A stretch of DNA of 10,156 bases. It comes from MADRE2 sp964397015 (GTDB lineage Bacteria; Desulfobacterota; Desulfobacteria; Desulfobacterales; Desulfobacteraceae). The notes under the pieces are model-generated. The model had not been told where the DNA came from and searched no databases. It saw only the letters and a program-made list of their open reading frames with translations. The DNA lies in NCBI GenBank assembly GCA_964397015.1, contig CAYNHL010000129.1, positions 1 to 10,156 of the forward strand, given 5' to 3'. The stretch's first letter is position 1. Every line of letters starts with the position of its first letter. This document shows positions 1-6,617 of the stretch, piece after piece. Position numbers and translations under genes: made by a program.

Positions 1-56
1 CAAAGGTCGTTGCAGTTTCTGTCGCCCATACACTGATCTGTAACGGTTACTTTCAT
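1..56 (-). CDS. Ferredoxin, N-terminal fragment (cut by window edge)
   Basis: Only the first 18 codons and two bases lie in the window. The visible start is MKVTVTDQCMGDRNCNDL, followed by TG, which would give Cys if the next base is C or T. This matches the N-terminus of small single-cluster ferredoxins, which carry electrons in the cytoplasm. The ligand spacing is C9-x2-D12-x2-C15 and probably -x3-C19. Asp sits where most ferredoxins have the second cluster Cys; the Pyrococcus furiosus ferredoxin and Desulfovibrio africanus ferredoxin III have the same replacement. The start is supported by AAGGA seven bases upstream and by a candidate promoter. It is divergent from the radical SAM gene, with 83 bp between them. 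The call rests on a short stretch, so a larger protein with an N-terminal ferredoxin domain is possible. Confidence 0.6.
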   Translation of the reverse strand, partial: MKVTVTDQCMGDRNCNDL

Positions 57-100
57 GGGATATTCCTTTTTCGATAAAAATTATGGTATGATAACTTCTA

Positions 101-129
101 TTTTTAGCAATTCGCAGATACGGTGTCAA
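101..129 (-). promoter_or_regulatory. Candidate sigma-70 promoter of the ferredoxin gene
   Basis: On the minus strand there is a perfect -35 hexamer TTGACA (124-129), a 17-base spacer and a weaker -10 hexamer TAAAAA (101-106, four of six consensus positions). The predicted transcript would start near 94 and have a leader of about 38 bases that includes the AAGGA ribosome site. The -35 box lies only about 10 bases from the radical SAM start codon, so the two divergent genes share a very compact control region. Confidence 0.5.
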
Positions 130-139
130 TAATCAAAAT

Positions 140-1336
140 ATGGTCCAGCCAGTCAACAGGCATTACAGGGAGGTTAAAACAGCTTTAAAGAAGGGCATTT
201 TTGCCAATCCTTTTTCCCTGGGCAAGTATGGTGCTTCTCCATATATGGCGTGTGAGCATGGTTGTCTTTACTGCGACGGCCGCGCTGAAAAGTATTATGT
301 GGAAAATGATTATTCAAAGGACATCATTGTCCGGAAAAATCTGCCCCAGCTTCTTGAATCACAGTTGCCGAAACTCAGGGAAAAAGCCTTTGTCTCCATC
401 GGGTCTGGAATAACCGATTCCTATCAGCCAATCGAGGCTGATGAACGCCTGATGGTCCAAATTTCAAAGAGTATAGCCCAAAATGGATTTCCAGCGACTA
501 TATTTACAAAATCCAACCTGGTTTTACGCGATATTGATACCTGGAAAAAGATAAATGAAAGCAGTCGGTTTGTCCTGTTTGTCTCCCTGGCTGTGACCGA
601 TGACAGTATCCGCCGGATATTCGAACCAAAGGCCGCTTCTGTAGACAAGCGGCTGGACCTGCTCCGGCAGTTCAAGGCAGCTGGCATACCCGCAGGAGTT
701 CTTGCCATGCCGTTTCTGCCGTTCATCACCGATACCATGGCTCATATTGAAGGCCTGTATGATACACTTGCCGGTATCGGGGTCGATTTTATCATCCCTG
801 CGGGACTGACTCTCAGGCCGGGAAGACAAAAAGATATCTTCATGGAAACAGTCAATGCCCATTTTCCGGAGCTGGTCGAAAAAATAGGGCTTGTCTACAG
901 AGAAGAACGCAAAAGCGGGGCACCTCATTGGTCATATCAAAAGCATCTCAATCAGACCATAGGACAGGTGGTGGAGCGGTATAAAATCCCGACGGCCGTG
1001 CCTCATCACATCTACCGTGATCAGATGCCGGTCTATGATGAAATTTTTGTTCTGCTCAGCTCCATGAAAGAGATATATTATCACCGCGGGGTGAATATAC
1101 GCCCTCTCGAGTCTGCAATGAATCGCTACTGTGACTGGCTGGGGGCTGAAAAAAAGATATTCAACAGGCGTAAAACCCTTGAAGCAGATTATGTGGACAA
1201 CAAACTTTTAGAGGCATGTCATTCAGGCCGGCTTTTGAATATCATTCAAAATGCAAAACTGTCTGATTTTTTGCACAATATTATAATAGACAGAAAAGTG
1301 TTCGATTTTACGACACGAAGGTTAACCTGTTTTTGA
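140..1336 (+). CDS. Radical SAM protein, SplB/COG1533-like
   Basis: This 398-residue protein carries the radical SAM cluster motif C38-x3-C42-x2-C45 in the context MACEHGCLYCDG. The motif binds a [4Fe-4S] cluster that cleaves S-adenosylmethionine to a 5'-deoxyadenosyl radical. Further family signs are the preceding NPFSLGKYGASPY stretch, a GSGITDSYQPIE segment (about residues 88-99) like the TDxYQPxE of the spore photoproduct lyase / Rv2578c-type group, and a downstream TKSNLVLRD strand. The barrel probably covers residues 20-260. About 100 C-terminal residues have no domain I recognise. COG1533 members are often called DNA repair photolyases, but true spore photoproduct lyase activity is unlikely to apply to a probable non-sporeformer, so the substrate is unknown. 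No good Shine-Dalgarno precedes the ATG. The 3' end overlaps the converging EAL gene by 29 bp. Confidence 0.88.
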   Translation: MVQPVNRHYREVKTALKKGIFANPFSLGKYGASPYMACEHGCLYCDGRAEKYYVENDYSKDIIVRKNLPQLLESQLPKLREKAFVSIGSGITDSYQPIEADERLMVQISKSIAQNGFPATIFTKSNLVLRDIDTWKKINESSRFVLFVSLAVTDDSIRRIFEPKAASVDKRLDLLRQFKAAGIPAGVLAMPFLPFITDTMAHIEGLYDTLAGIGVDFIIPAGLTLRPGRQKDIFMETVNAHFPELVEKIGLVYREERKSGAPHWSYQKHLNQTIGQVVERYKIPTAVPHHIYRDQMPVYDEIFVLLSSMKEIYYHRGVNIRPLESAMNRYCDWLGAEKKIFNRRKTLEADYVDNKLLEACHSGRLLNIIQNAKLSDFLHNIIIDRKVFDFTTRRLTCF

Positions 1337-3155
1337 ATATGAATTCCCTATGGCTGAGAAAGGGCCTGCAAGTCTCAGGGGCGAGAAAATCCATGATATT
1401 TGCGACAGCCAGGCCGGTTTCTGAGTGTTTGGCCTCCTTTTTCAGCTGGGCAATTATATTTCCTGCATCTTCGATAGAGCAATTCCTCTGTACACCTGCC
1501 GGCAGCTCGAGAATGGCAATGCTGACGGTCATCAGTGGGATCCTGCTTTCAATGCCCTCCCTGTTTTTTGAGATCATGAAACCGTCTTTCATGGTCTTCG
1601 GGTCGTAAAAGCTTTCTGCATTCTTTTTAAACTTCAGTGAAACAGCCCTCATTTCATCTTCAACAGTCTTGTGGGTTTCTCCTTTTATACCCAAAAAGAA
1701 GTCATCTCCTCCCACATGTCCTGCAAAACGGTTATCACTGAAAGCGGCTTTTTTCAGCAGGTCTGCAAACATCAGAATCAATCGGTCCCCGTTTCTAAAT
1801 CCGTAACGGTCATTGTAGGGCTTGAAGTTGTCAAAGTCAAAATAGATCAGGTGGAAGCCGTTGTTGACATCGGCCAGGCTCTCACTGAAATATTCATGGA
1901 TCATGGTGTTTCCAGGCAGCCTGGTCAGCGGATTCTGATTGCGGGCAATGGTGATGTTTTTCTCATTGATAAGCTTCAACAGGGATTTGGTGCTCAAAAG
2001 GCCCACATATTTCATATCATCGACAATTATCAGGCCCTCATTGTTATTATAGTGAGTATAGGTCTCGATCAGTTTTTCGACAGAGGAGTGAATGTCGGCA
2101 ATCGGGACTTTGGTGATAAACTTTGATATATCTTTCCCAAAAGTCGGGTTCTCCAGGAGCTGCCGGCCGAATTTAGAGAAGATGTAATCTTTAAAGGAGG
2201 TGTCTCTTACCACGCCTATAGGCTCTTCATGACGATTGATCACGGGGAAAAAAGAGGTCTCTTCTTCACTCCTGAATTTATCGAACAAGGTGATGCTGTC
2301 ACAGTCACAAAATACGGGTTGAATATATTTGATTTCACTGGCGATCAACGAGCGGTCTTTGATCGGACCGTTACGCCTGTCTATACGTGCCAGATCCCGG
2401 ATATCGTTGTAGTTTGATTTAAGATCCACAAGATTCCTGCTGGGGTGCTGGACAAAATAACCCTGGACCATGTCACAGCCGATTTCCCTGCACAGGGTAT
2501 ATTCTTCACGGGTTTCGACCCCCTCGGCCAGGACCAGGCTTCCCATGAAATGGGTTAAGTTTACAATGGTGGAGACAACCAGCCTCTTTTTAGGATCATT
2601 TTCCAGGTTTTTGATAAAAAATCGGTCAATTTTAACGTAATCCGGCTCCAGGTAATACAGCAGCTGAAGACCTGAAAATCCTGTGCCGCAGTCATCGACT
2701 GCAATCTTGTATCCCTGGTGCCGGTACTGTTTTAACAGTCTTGTGATATCTATATCCTGCCTGAATTGATATTTTTCCGAAATTTCAAAACAGATGTCTT
2801 CAATGTCATAACCGTTTTTTCTGAGAATTTCAGTCGTGTTGCCACGGGAATAGTCCTGGGATTGAAAAAGGCGGCTGTCAATATTGTAGAATAGTTTTAT
2901 CCTTTGTTTCTGCTTGAACGGGGCAAATTTGGCAAAGGCTTTATATCTTAAAAACATGTCCACCTGGTGCAGCAACCCCTGTTCGTAAGCCTGGTCAAAC
3001 ACCTGGTCTATGGAGTCGAATCCGGCTTCCAGGTGATTTCTCAGCAGGGCTTCGAAACCGAATGCATTCCCGGTATGAATGTTGACAATGGGCTGATAGG
3101 CGTAATCAATTTTTGACAGCCGTTCAAGCCATATTTTATCTTTCAGTTCGGTCAT
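1308..3155 (-). CDS. EAL-CBS-CBS-GGDEF cyclic-di-GMP signalling protein
   Basis: This 615-residue cytoplasmic protein has no membrane segment. Residues 15-250 form an EAL phosphodiesterase domain that looks intact: FEALLR with E35, N91, E124, the D154-D155 pair in DDCGTG, K175, E211 and Q231. It should hydrolyse c-di-GMP to pGpG. Residues 265-400 look like a pair of CBS domains, which usually sense adenine nucleotides or other ligands. Residues 405-565 are a GGDEF domain with the FDFDNFKPYND substrate region and signature GGDDF at 482-486. The fourth signature residue is D rather than E, and the RxxD product-inhibition site is missing (S and R at its key positions). Net phosphodiesterase activity, with the GGDEF domain as a GTP sensor or weak cyclase, is therefore an inference. 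The ATG has AAGGA 12 bases upstream, a rather long spacing. The 3' end overlaps the radical SAM gene. Confidence 0.93.
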   Translation of the reverse strand: MTELKDKIWLERLSKIDYAYQPIVNIHTGNAFGFEALLRNHLEAGFDSIDQVFDQAYEQGLLHQVDMFLRYKAFAKFAPFKQKQRIKLFYNIDSRLFQSQDYSRGNTTEILRKNGYDIEDICFEISEKYQFRQDIDITRLLKQYRHQGYKIAVDDCGTGFSGLQLLYYLEPDYVKIDRFFIKNLENDPKKRLVVSTIVNLTHFMGSLVLAEGVETREEYTLCREIGCDMVQGYFVQHPSRNLVDLKSNYNDIRDLARIDRRNGPIKDRSLIASEIKYIQPVFCDCDSITLFDKFRSEEETSFFPVINRHEEPIGVVRDTSFKDYIFSKFGRQLLENPTFGKDISKFITKVPIADIHSSVEKLIETYTHYNNNEGLIIVDDMKYVGLLSTKSLLKLINEKNITIARNQNPLTRLPGNTMIHEYFSESLADVNNGFHLIYFDFDNFKPYNDRYGFRNGDRLILMFADLLKKAAFSDNRFAGHVGGDDFFLGIKGETHKTVEDEMRAVSLKFKKNAESFYDPKTMKDGFMISKNREGIESRIPLMTVSIAILELPAGVQRNCSIEDAGNIIAQLKKEAKHSETGLAVANIMDFLAPETCRPFLSHREFIFKNRLTFVS

Positions 3156-3192
3156 GGTCTTTGATAATCCTTAAAGTACTGGCTTGATAACT

Positions 3193-3228
3193 CAACTTGC
3201 GGGCATCATTGTTGAAGCCCGAAAGCTG
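3193..3228 (-). repeat. Imperfect inverted repeat in the EAL gene leader
   Basis: Arms CAACTTGCGGGC (3193-3204) and GCCCGAAAGCTG (3217-3228) pair at 10 of 12 positions around a 12-base loop, with a five-pair CGGGC/GCCCG core next to the loop. The near edge is 37 bases before the EAL start codon. As RNA it would fold in the 5' leader of the c-di-GMP gene; as DNA it could be an operator. It lacks a following U-run in the direction of the EAL gene, so it is not a standard terminator. It matches no riboswitch I know. Confidence 0.45.
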
Positions 3229-3375
3229 AATCGATAATAAAAACTTTCCTTGATCAAAGGATGATACGCCTGAAATATGAGAAAGGTGCTAGAAATGGAC
3301 AAAAGTTTTCAATTCGCCCTGATATTTAGGAATTACGGCATAAATTTTATATCAATCAAGTTTGAAAGTGTAAAA

Positions 3376-3392
3376 TTGGCTTTTCAATTGCA
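3376..3392 (+). promoter_or_regulatory. Candidate sigma-54 (RpoN) promoter
   Basis: TTGGC (3376-3380), seven bases, then TTGCA (3388-3392) places the -24 GG and -12 GC at exactly the sigma-54 spacing (consensus TTGGCACG-N4-TTGCA). The ACG part after TTGGC is not matched. It would start a transcript near 3404, about 60 bases before the transporter start. A sigma-54 promoter needs an activator binding upstream, and no activator site was identified. Chance occurrence is possible in AT-rich DNA. Confidence 0.35.
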
Positions 3393-3451
3393 CTGCTGAA
3401 TGATATGGATGGTTTTTTGAATCGAGACTTCAATTTGAAAGGTAAGCAGGG

Positions 3452-3457
3452 AAAGGG
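3452..3457 (+). promoter_or_regulatory. Ribosome binding site choosing the TTG start
   Basis: AAAGGG lies six bases before TTG 3464, an ideal distance. The competing ATG at 3485 has no purine-rich site within the normal 5-10 base range. This favours the non-ATG start of the transporter. Confidence 0.5.
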
Positions 3458-3463
3458 AACAGG

Positions 3464-4375
3464 TTGAAAGTCCCTTTTTATTTCATGAAAACCAAGACCT
3501 TGAAATCCGATATAATTCTACTCCTGGTGGCCGCCATCTGGGGACTGGCCTTCGTGGCGCAGCGTGTCGGGATGGAATATGTGGGGCCCTTTACCTTCAA
3601 CGGGCTCAGGTTCGTCCTTGGAGGCATTTCATTGATACCCTTTGTGTGGATGACCAGGAAAAACACCCATACCGGCAGTAATGCCGAGTTGATCAGGTCA
3701 GGTATCGTTTCAGGGATTTTCCTGTTTGCCGGCATTTCGCTGCAGCAGGTCGGCATCGTGTATACCACAGCCGGCAAAGCCGGATTCATAACCGGTCTCT
3801 ACGTTGTGATGGTACCGATTCTTGGCCTGTTTCTAAGGCAGGCCAAAACCGGTGCAGGCACCTGGGCAGGAGCTGTCCTGGCAAGCGCAGGCATGTATCT
3901 TCTCAGCGTCACAAAGGGTCTGGACATAGAATTCGGGGACATGCTGGTGTTTTTTTCCGCTATCTGTTTCGCCTTTCACCTGATCATCATCGAGCGCTTC
4001 TGCAACCGGTTCGGCACGGCAGCCCTTTCCCTGGTGCAGTGCGTAGTCTGTTCGTTACTCAGCCTGGGCGTTGCCCTGGTTTTTGAAAAATTTATCCTGG
4101 CAGATATTTTAAAAATTACCGTACCCCTTGTCTATGGCGGAGTCTTTTCCGTGGGAATAGCCTATTCCCTGCAGATATACGGTCAGAAAAACAGTCCTGC
4201 TTCCCATGCAGCCATTATCCTCTGCCTTGAATCGGTTGTCGCTGCAATAGGCGGATGGTTGATCCTGAATGAAATTTTGTCGGGCCGGGCCATTTTCGGG
4301 TGTGTGCTGATGCTTGCAGGCATGCTGGTATCACAGCTTTATACCGTAAAAAAGTTATCCTCTTACCCGGCTTGA
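3464..4375 (+). CDS. EamA/DMT-family inner-membrane transporter
   Basis: This 303-residue hydrophobic protein has the pattern of the 10-TMS drug/metabolite transporter superfamily: two EamA repeats, roughly residues 15-148 and 158-295. The first helix carries the typical LLLVAAIWGLAFVAQR, followed by GPFTFNGLRFVLGG. GKAGFITGLYVVMVPILG marks the end of the first half, and SHAAIILCLESVVAAIGGWL with an LNEILS turn marks the end of the second, where the family often has an xxLxEPVxAAxxGxLxLGE pattern. Such proteins usually export amino acids or other small metabolites, but the substrate cannot be read from sequence. The start is TTG, chosen for its ribosome site; the alternative ATG at 3485 would give 296 residues. 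It appears to be a single-gene unit. Confidence 0.9.
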   Translation: MKVPFYFMKTKTLKSDIILLLVAAIWGLAFVAQRVGMEYVGPFTFNGLRFVLGGISLIPFVWMTRKNTHTGSNAELIRSGIVSGIFLFAGISLQQVGIVYTTAGKAGFITGLYVVMVPILGLFLRQAKTGAGTWAGAVLASAGMYLLSVTKGLDIEFGDMLVFFSAICFAFHLIIIERFCNRFGTAALSLVQCVVCSLLSLGVALVFEKFILADILKITVPLVYGGVFSVGIAYSLQIYGQKNSPASHAAIILCLESVVAAIGGWLILNEILSGRAIFGCVLMLAGMLVSQLYTVKKLSSYPA

Positions 4376-4389
4376 AACTTGTGAAAACA

Positions 4390-4411
4390 CTCCTGTGACA
4401 GGAGCTATTTA
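4390..4411 (+). terminator. Weak hairpin after the EamA gene
   Basis: CTCCTG (4390-4395) and CAGGAG (4399-4404) form a six-pair stem around a TGA loop, followed by CTATTTA. It starts 15 bases after the transporter stop codon. The stem is short and the following tract is not a clean U-run, so it is at best a weak intrinsic terminator. Confidence 0.35.
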
Positions 4412-4578
4412 TTATATGCGACAACCATGGTTTTTGGTTCAGGGCGCAGCCTTCACAATGCACCCCTTTTTTTCTGGTATTGGCACAGGATGCCACCGGA
4501 ACACGGCCGCGGCAGCTTTATGCGGCAAAGGCGACAAAATTCCACCTGCAAATTTTTCAGATGCGACTGCCCTGGTTT
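4412..4578 (-). pseudogene. Possible frameshifted small Cys-rich ORF (unrecognised)
   Basis: On the minus strand an open frame runs from just after a TAA (4579-4581) to the A7 run at 4467-4473. It contains VEFCRLCRIKLPRPC, SGGILCQYQ. Deleting one A from that run joins it to a second frame reading KKGVHCEGCALNQKPWL. The joined product would have CxxC ... C ... C ... CxxC, like a small metal-binding knuckle. The exact ends are uncertain: there is no ATG, only TTG (4551) or GTG (4545), and the second frame stays open into the antisense of the transporter. It could be a decayed gene, a sequencing error in the homopolymer, a programmed shift, or chance. I recognise no family. Confidence 0.25.
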
Positions 4579-4582
4579 TTAG

Positions 4583-4611
4583 TTGCAATGACAAAGATAA
4601 TTCATTAATAT
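4583..4611 (+). promoter_or_regulatory. Sigma-70-like promoter of the beta-helix gene
   Basis: A -35 hexamer TTGCAA (4583-4588), a 17-base spacer and a -10 hexamer TAATAT (4606-4611) match the consensus at four and five or fewer positions with optimal spacing. Transcription would start near 4618, giving a leader of about 50 bases to the ATG at 4669. This placement excludes the upstream TTG at 4621 as a sensible start. Confidence 0.6.
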
Positions 4612-4655
4612 CATTGCATATTGATTCAAGCAGACACATCTGAGGTTATATTAGC

Positions 4656-4663
4656 AAGGGAGG
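4656..4663 (+). promoter_or_regulatory. Ribosome binding site choosing ATG 4669
   Basis: AAGGGAGG is a strong Shine-Dalgarno sequence five bases before ATG 4669. It selects this start over the longer in-frame TTG at 4621, and it places a signal peptide exactly at the N-terminus. Confidence 0.85.
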
Positions 4664-4668
4664 CCGGG

Positions 4669-6615
4669 ATGAAAACACCAGCAGTGTTCAGTATTTTTTT
4701 ACTGATTGTTTTGTCTGTATTGACCATTACCTGGGGATTGCCGGTTGCCGGCATGGCAACCACGTATTATGTCCGTACAGACGGAGGAGATACTACCCAG
4801 TGCACCGGACTTGCAGATGCGCCTTATCCTGGTTCGGGCACGGGAGTGGCCTGCGCCTGGGATCATCCTTTCAGGGCATTGCCTCCTGGAGGGACGTCGC
4901 GCATTTCAGGAGGGGACACGCTGCTCATAGGCAGCGGTGCCTACCGCATGGGTTATGGCGCACCGGGAGCGGACTGGTGCGATTCGAGTTTTCCCTGGGA
5001 ATGCCATATGCCCCCTGTACCCAGCGGTCCTGATCCTCAATCTCCCACGCGTATTCTTGGAGCAGGCTGGGATACTGGATGCGCCATTCCCCCTGAACTG
5101 TGGGGAACCCAGCGTGCCCGGATGATCTTGAACCTGACACAAAGCAGCAATGTCGAGGTGGCCTGCCTGGAAATTACAGACAGGTCCTCCTGTGTCGAAT
5201 CTCATACAGGGGGAATGGAATGCGAGAGGGACACATATCCTTACGGAGACTGGGCGGCCACAGGGCTCTGGGCCGAGGATTCGGACAATGTCACATTGCG
5301 CGATCTTGATATTCACGGCATGGCCCATTCCGGGATCCAGGCCGGCCGCCTGTCCGACTGGCAGGTCGAAAATGTTCGAATAGCCGGTAACGGCTGGGTC
5401 GGCTGGGACGGAGATATCGATGACGATTCGGCCAACAGCGGTGATATGGTTTTCAAGAATTTTACCGTAGAATGGAACGGGTGTGCGGAAACATGGCCTG
5501 ACGGTGAACCTGCCGGCTGCTGGGGGCAGACTGCAGGCGGTTACGGTGACGGGCTTGGAACAGGAAGCACCGGCGGAGACTGGGTGTTCGAGGACAGCGT
5601 GTTCCGGTACAACACCTCGGACGGTCTGGATCTTTTGTACCACAGGCTGGAGGGCAGTATCACGCTGCGCAGGACCATGGCATACTCAAATGCTGGAGAC
5701 CAGTTGAAAACAATGGGGACCGCCCATTTTGAAAATGTCGTCGCCATCAGCAATTGCGGGTATTTCACGGACAGGACCCACACCTACAATGTGGATGCAT
5801 GCCGCTCCGGGGGCAGCGCCCTTGCCCTTACCTTCAAGCGCGACAGCGAGATCACCGTGATCAACAGTACGCTCGGCGGTCAGGGTGATTGCCTGGTCAT
5901 TGTCGAGTGTGATCAGGATGAAAATTGCAGCGGAAATGAAACTGTCCGCATGCGTAACAGCATTTTCACAGGGAACCCGGAATATCTGGATCCAAACGAT
6001 ATCACCAGCCTTTTCTGGTACGGCACGCAGCAGAATCCGTTTGTCATTGATTACAGCATTTTCAATGGACTCAAAAATATTCCCGTACCATGTCCAACAG
6101 GTAGTCTGTGTGATGTGTCACCGGCGCTGGCCGATGAAACACTTGACACTTTCAACGGGCAGCTGACTTCGTTAAGCCCTGCCATTGACGCGGGAATCAC
6201 GGATGGGGCACCTTCAACTGACTGCCAGGGCAACACTCGCGACAGCCTGCCGGATATGGGCGCATTCGAGTTCAGCAACGCATCTGACTGCAGGACAAAA
6301 ATCACAGGAGCCACGATCACCGGGGACCAGGTGGCCGGAGAAACTGTCGTTTTTGCCGTTGATGCGGAAAACAGCTGCAGCAATTCCCTGTATTACCGCT
6401 TTTCCGTCAACCCGGATTACGGGACCGCGGGATACGACGACCAGGGATGGTCAAGCATGACAGCAACGGAGTGGATTTCACAGAATACGCTTTCGCATGC
6501 GTTTGTTTCGGCCGGTAAGTATATCGTGGTGGTTTGGGTCACGAACGATACTGACAGCGTGGACCCTGACGATGTTCCCATTATCGGATGGTCCGTCGAT
6601 ATCGAGCGGGAGTGA
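4669..6615 (+). CDS. Secreted Cys-rich right-handed beta-helix protein
   Basis: This protein is 648 residues. Residues 1-30 are a clear signal peptide: MKTP, a hydrophobic core of about 20 residues, and a likely cleavage after VAGMA. The mature chain is therefore exported, either outside the cell or in the periplasm. Residues 30-480 show repeated short beta-strand/Asn-Asp-Gly turns such as NVTLRDLDIHGMAHSGIQ and WVFEDSVFRYNTSDGLDL, typical of parallel beta-helix (NosD/pectate-lyase-like) folds. Residues 503-535 contain SPAIDAG and DMGAFEF, the signature of choice-of-anchor Q type proteins. Residues 545-648 look like a beta-sandwich domain ending in IVVVWVTNDTDS. The mature part has 20 Cys, an even number compatible with disulfides. 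Carbohydrate binding or cleavage is possible, but no catalytic site could be assigned. Start chosen from the ribosome site and signal peptide. Confidence 0.85.
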   Translation: MKTPAVFSIFLLIVLSVLTITWGLPVAGMATTYYVRTDGGDTTQCTGLADAPYPGSGTGVACAWDHPFRALPPGGTSRISGGDTLLIGSGAYRMGYGAPGADWCDSSFPWECHMPPVPSGPDPQSPTRILGAGWDTGCAIPPELWGTQRARMILNLTQSSNVEVACLEITDRSSCVESHTGGMECERDTYPYGDWAATGLWAEDSDNVTLRDLDIHGMAHSGIQAGRLSDWQVENVRIAGNGWVGWDGDIDDDSANSGDMVFKNFTVEWNGCAETWPDGEPAGCWGQTAGGYGDGLGTGSTGGDWVFEDSVFRYNTSDGLDLLYHRLEGSITLRRTMAYSNAGDQLKTMGTAHFENVVAISNCGYFTDRTHTYNVDACRSGGSALALTFKRDSEITVINSTLGGQGDCLVIVECDQDENCSGNETVRMRNSIFTGNPEYLDPNDITSLFWYGTQQNPFVIDYSIFNGLKNIPVPCPTGSLCDVSPALADETLDTFNGQLTSLSPAIDAGITDGAPSTDCQGNTRDSLPDMGAFEFSNASDCRTKITGATITGDQVAGETVVFAVDAENSCSNSLYYRFSVNPDYGTAGYDDQGWSSMTATEWISQNTLSHAFVSAGKYIVVVWVTNDTDSVDPDDVPIIGWSVDIERE

Positions 6616-6617
6616 GC

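Larger units (their letters stand above)
3156..3463. other. Divergent intergenic region, EAL gene / EamA transporter
   Basis: This AT-rich stretch of 308 bp contains no convincing gene. It must hold the leader and promoter of the leftward EAL gene and the promoter of the rightward transporter. Two structures are listed separately: an imperfect hairpin at 3193-3228 and a sigma-54-like element at 3376-3392. TTGATAA occurs twice (3161-3167 and 3184-3190). No convincing sigma-70 promoter with correct spacing was found for the EAL gene. Confidence 0.6.
4376..4668. other. Intergenic region, EamA transporter / beta-helix gene
   Basis: This stretch of 293 bp holds a short hairpin just after the transporter, a Cys-rich minus-strand frame that is interrupted by a one-base shift, a 12-bp imperfect direct repeat flanking that frame (4428-4439 and 4573-4584, 11 of 12 identical), and the promoter and ribosome site of the beta-helix gene. 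Each is described separately. Confidence 0.6.

Noticed and set aside
64..92. Sigma-70 promoter for the radical SAM gene with -10 TATGAT at 87-92
   Set aside because: The -10 is reasonable, but the hexamer at correct -35 spacing (TCCTTT) is a poor match and is also the reverse strand of the ferredoxin ribosome site.
4621..4668. TTG at 4621 as the start of the beta-helix protein
   Set aside because: It lies about three bases from the predicted transcript start, has no ribosome site, and would place 16 extra residues before an otherwise perfect signal peptide.
4906..5643. Long minus-strand open frame of 245 codons inside the beta-helix gene
   Set aside because: It is fully antisense to a gene with signal peptide, strong ribosome site and clear fold signature, and its translation shows no domain pattern.
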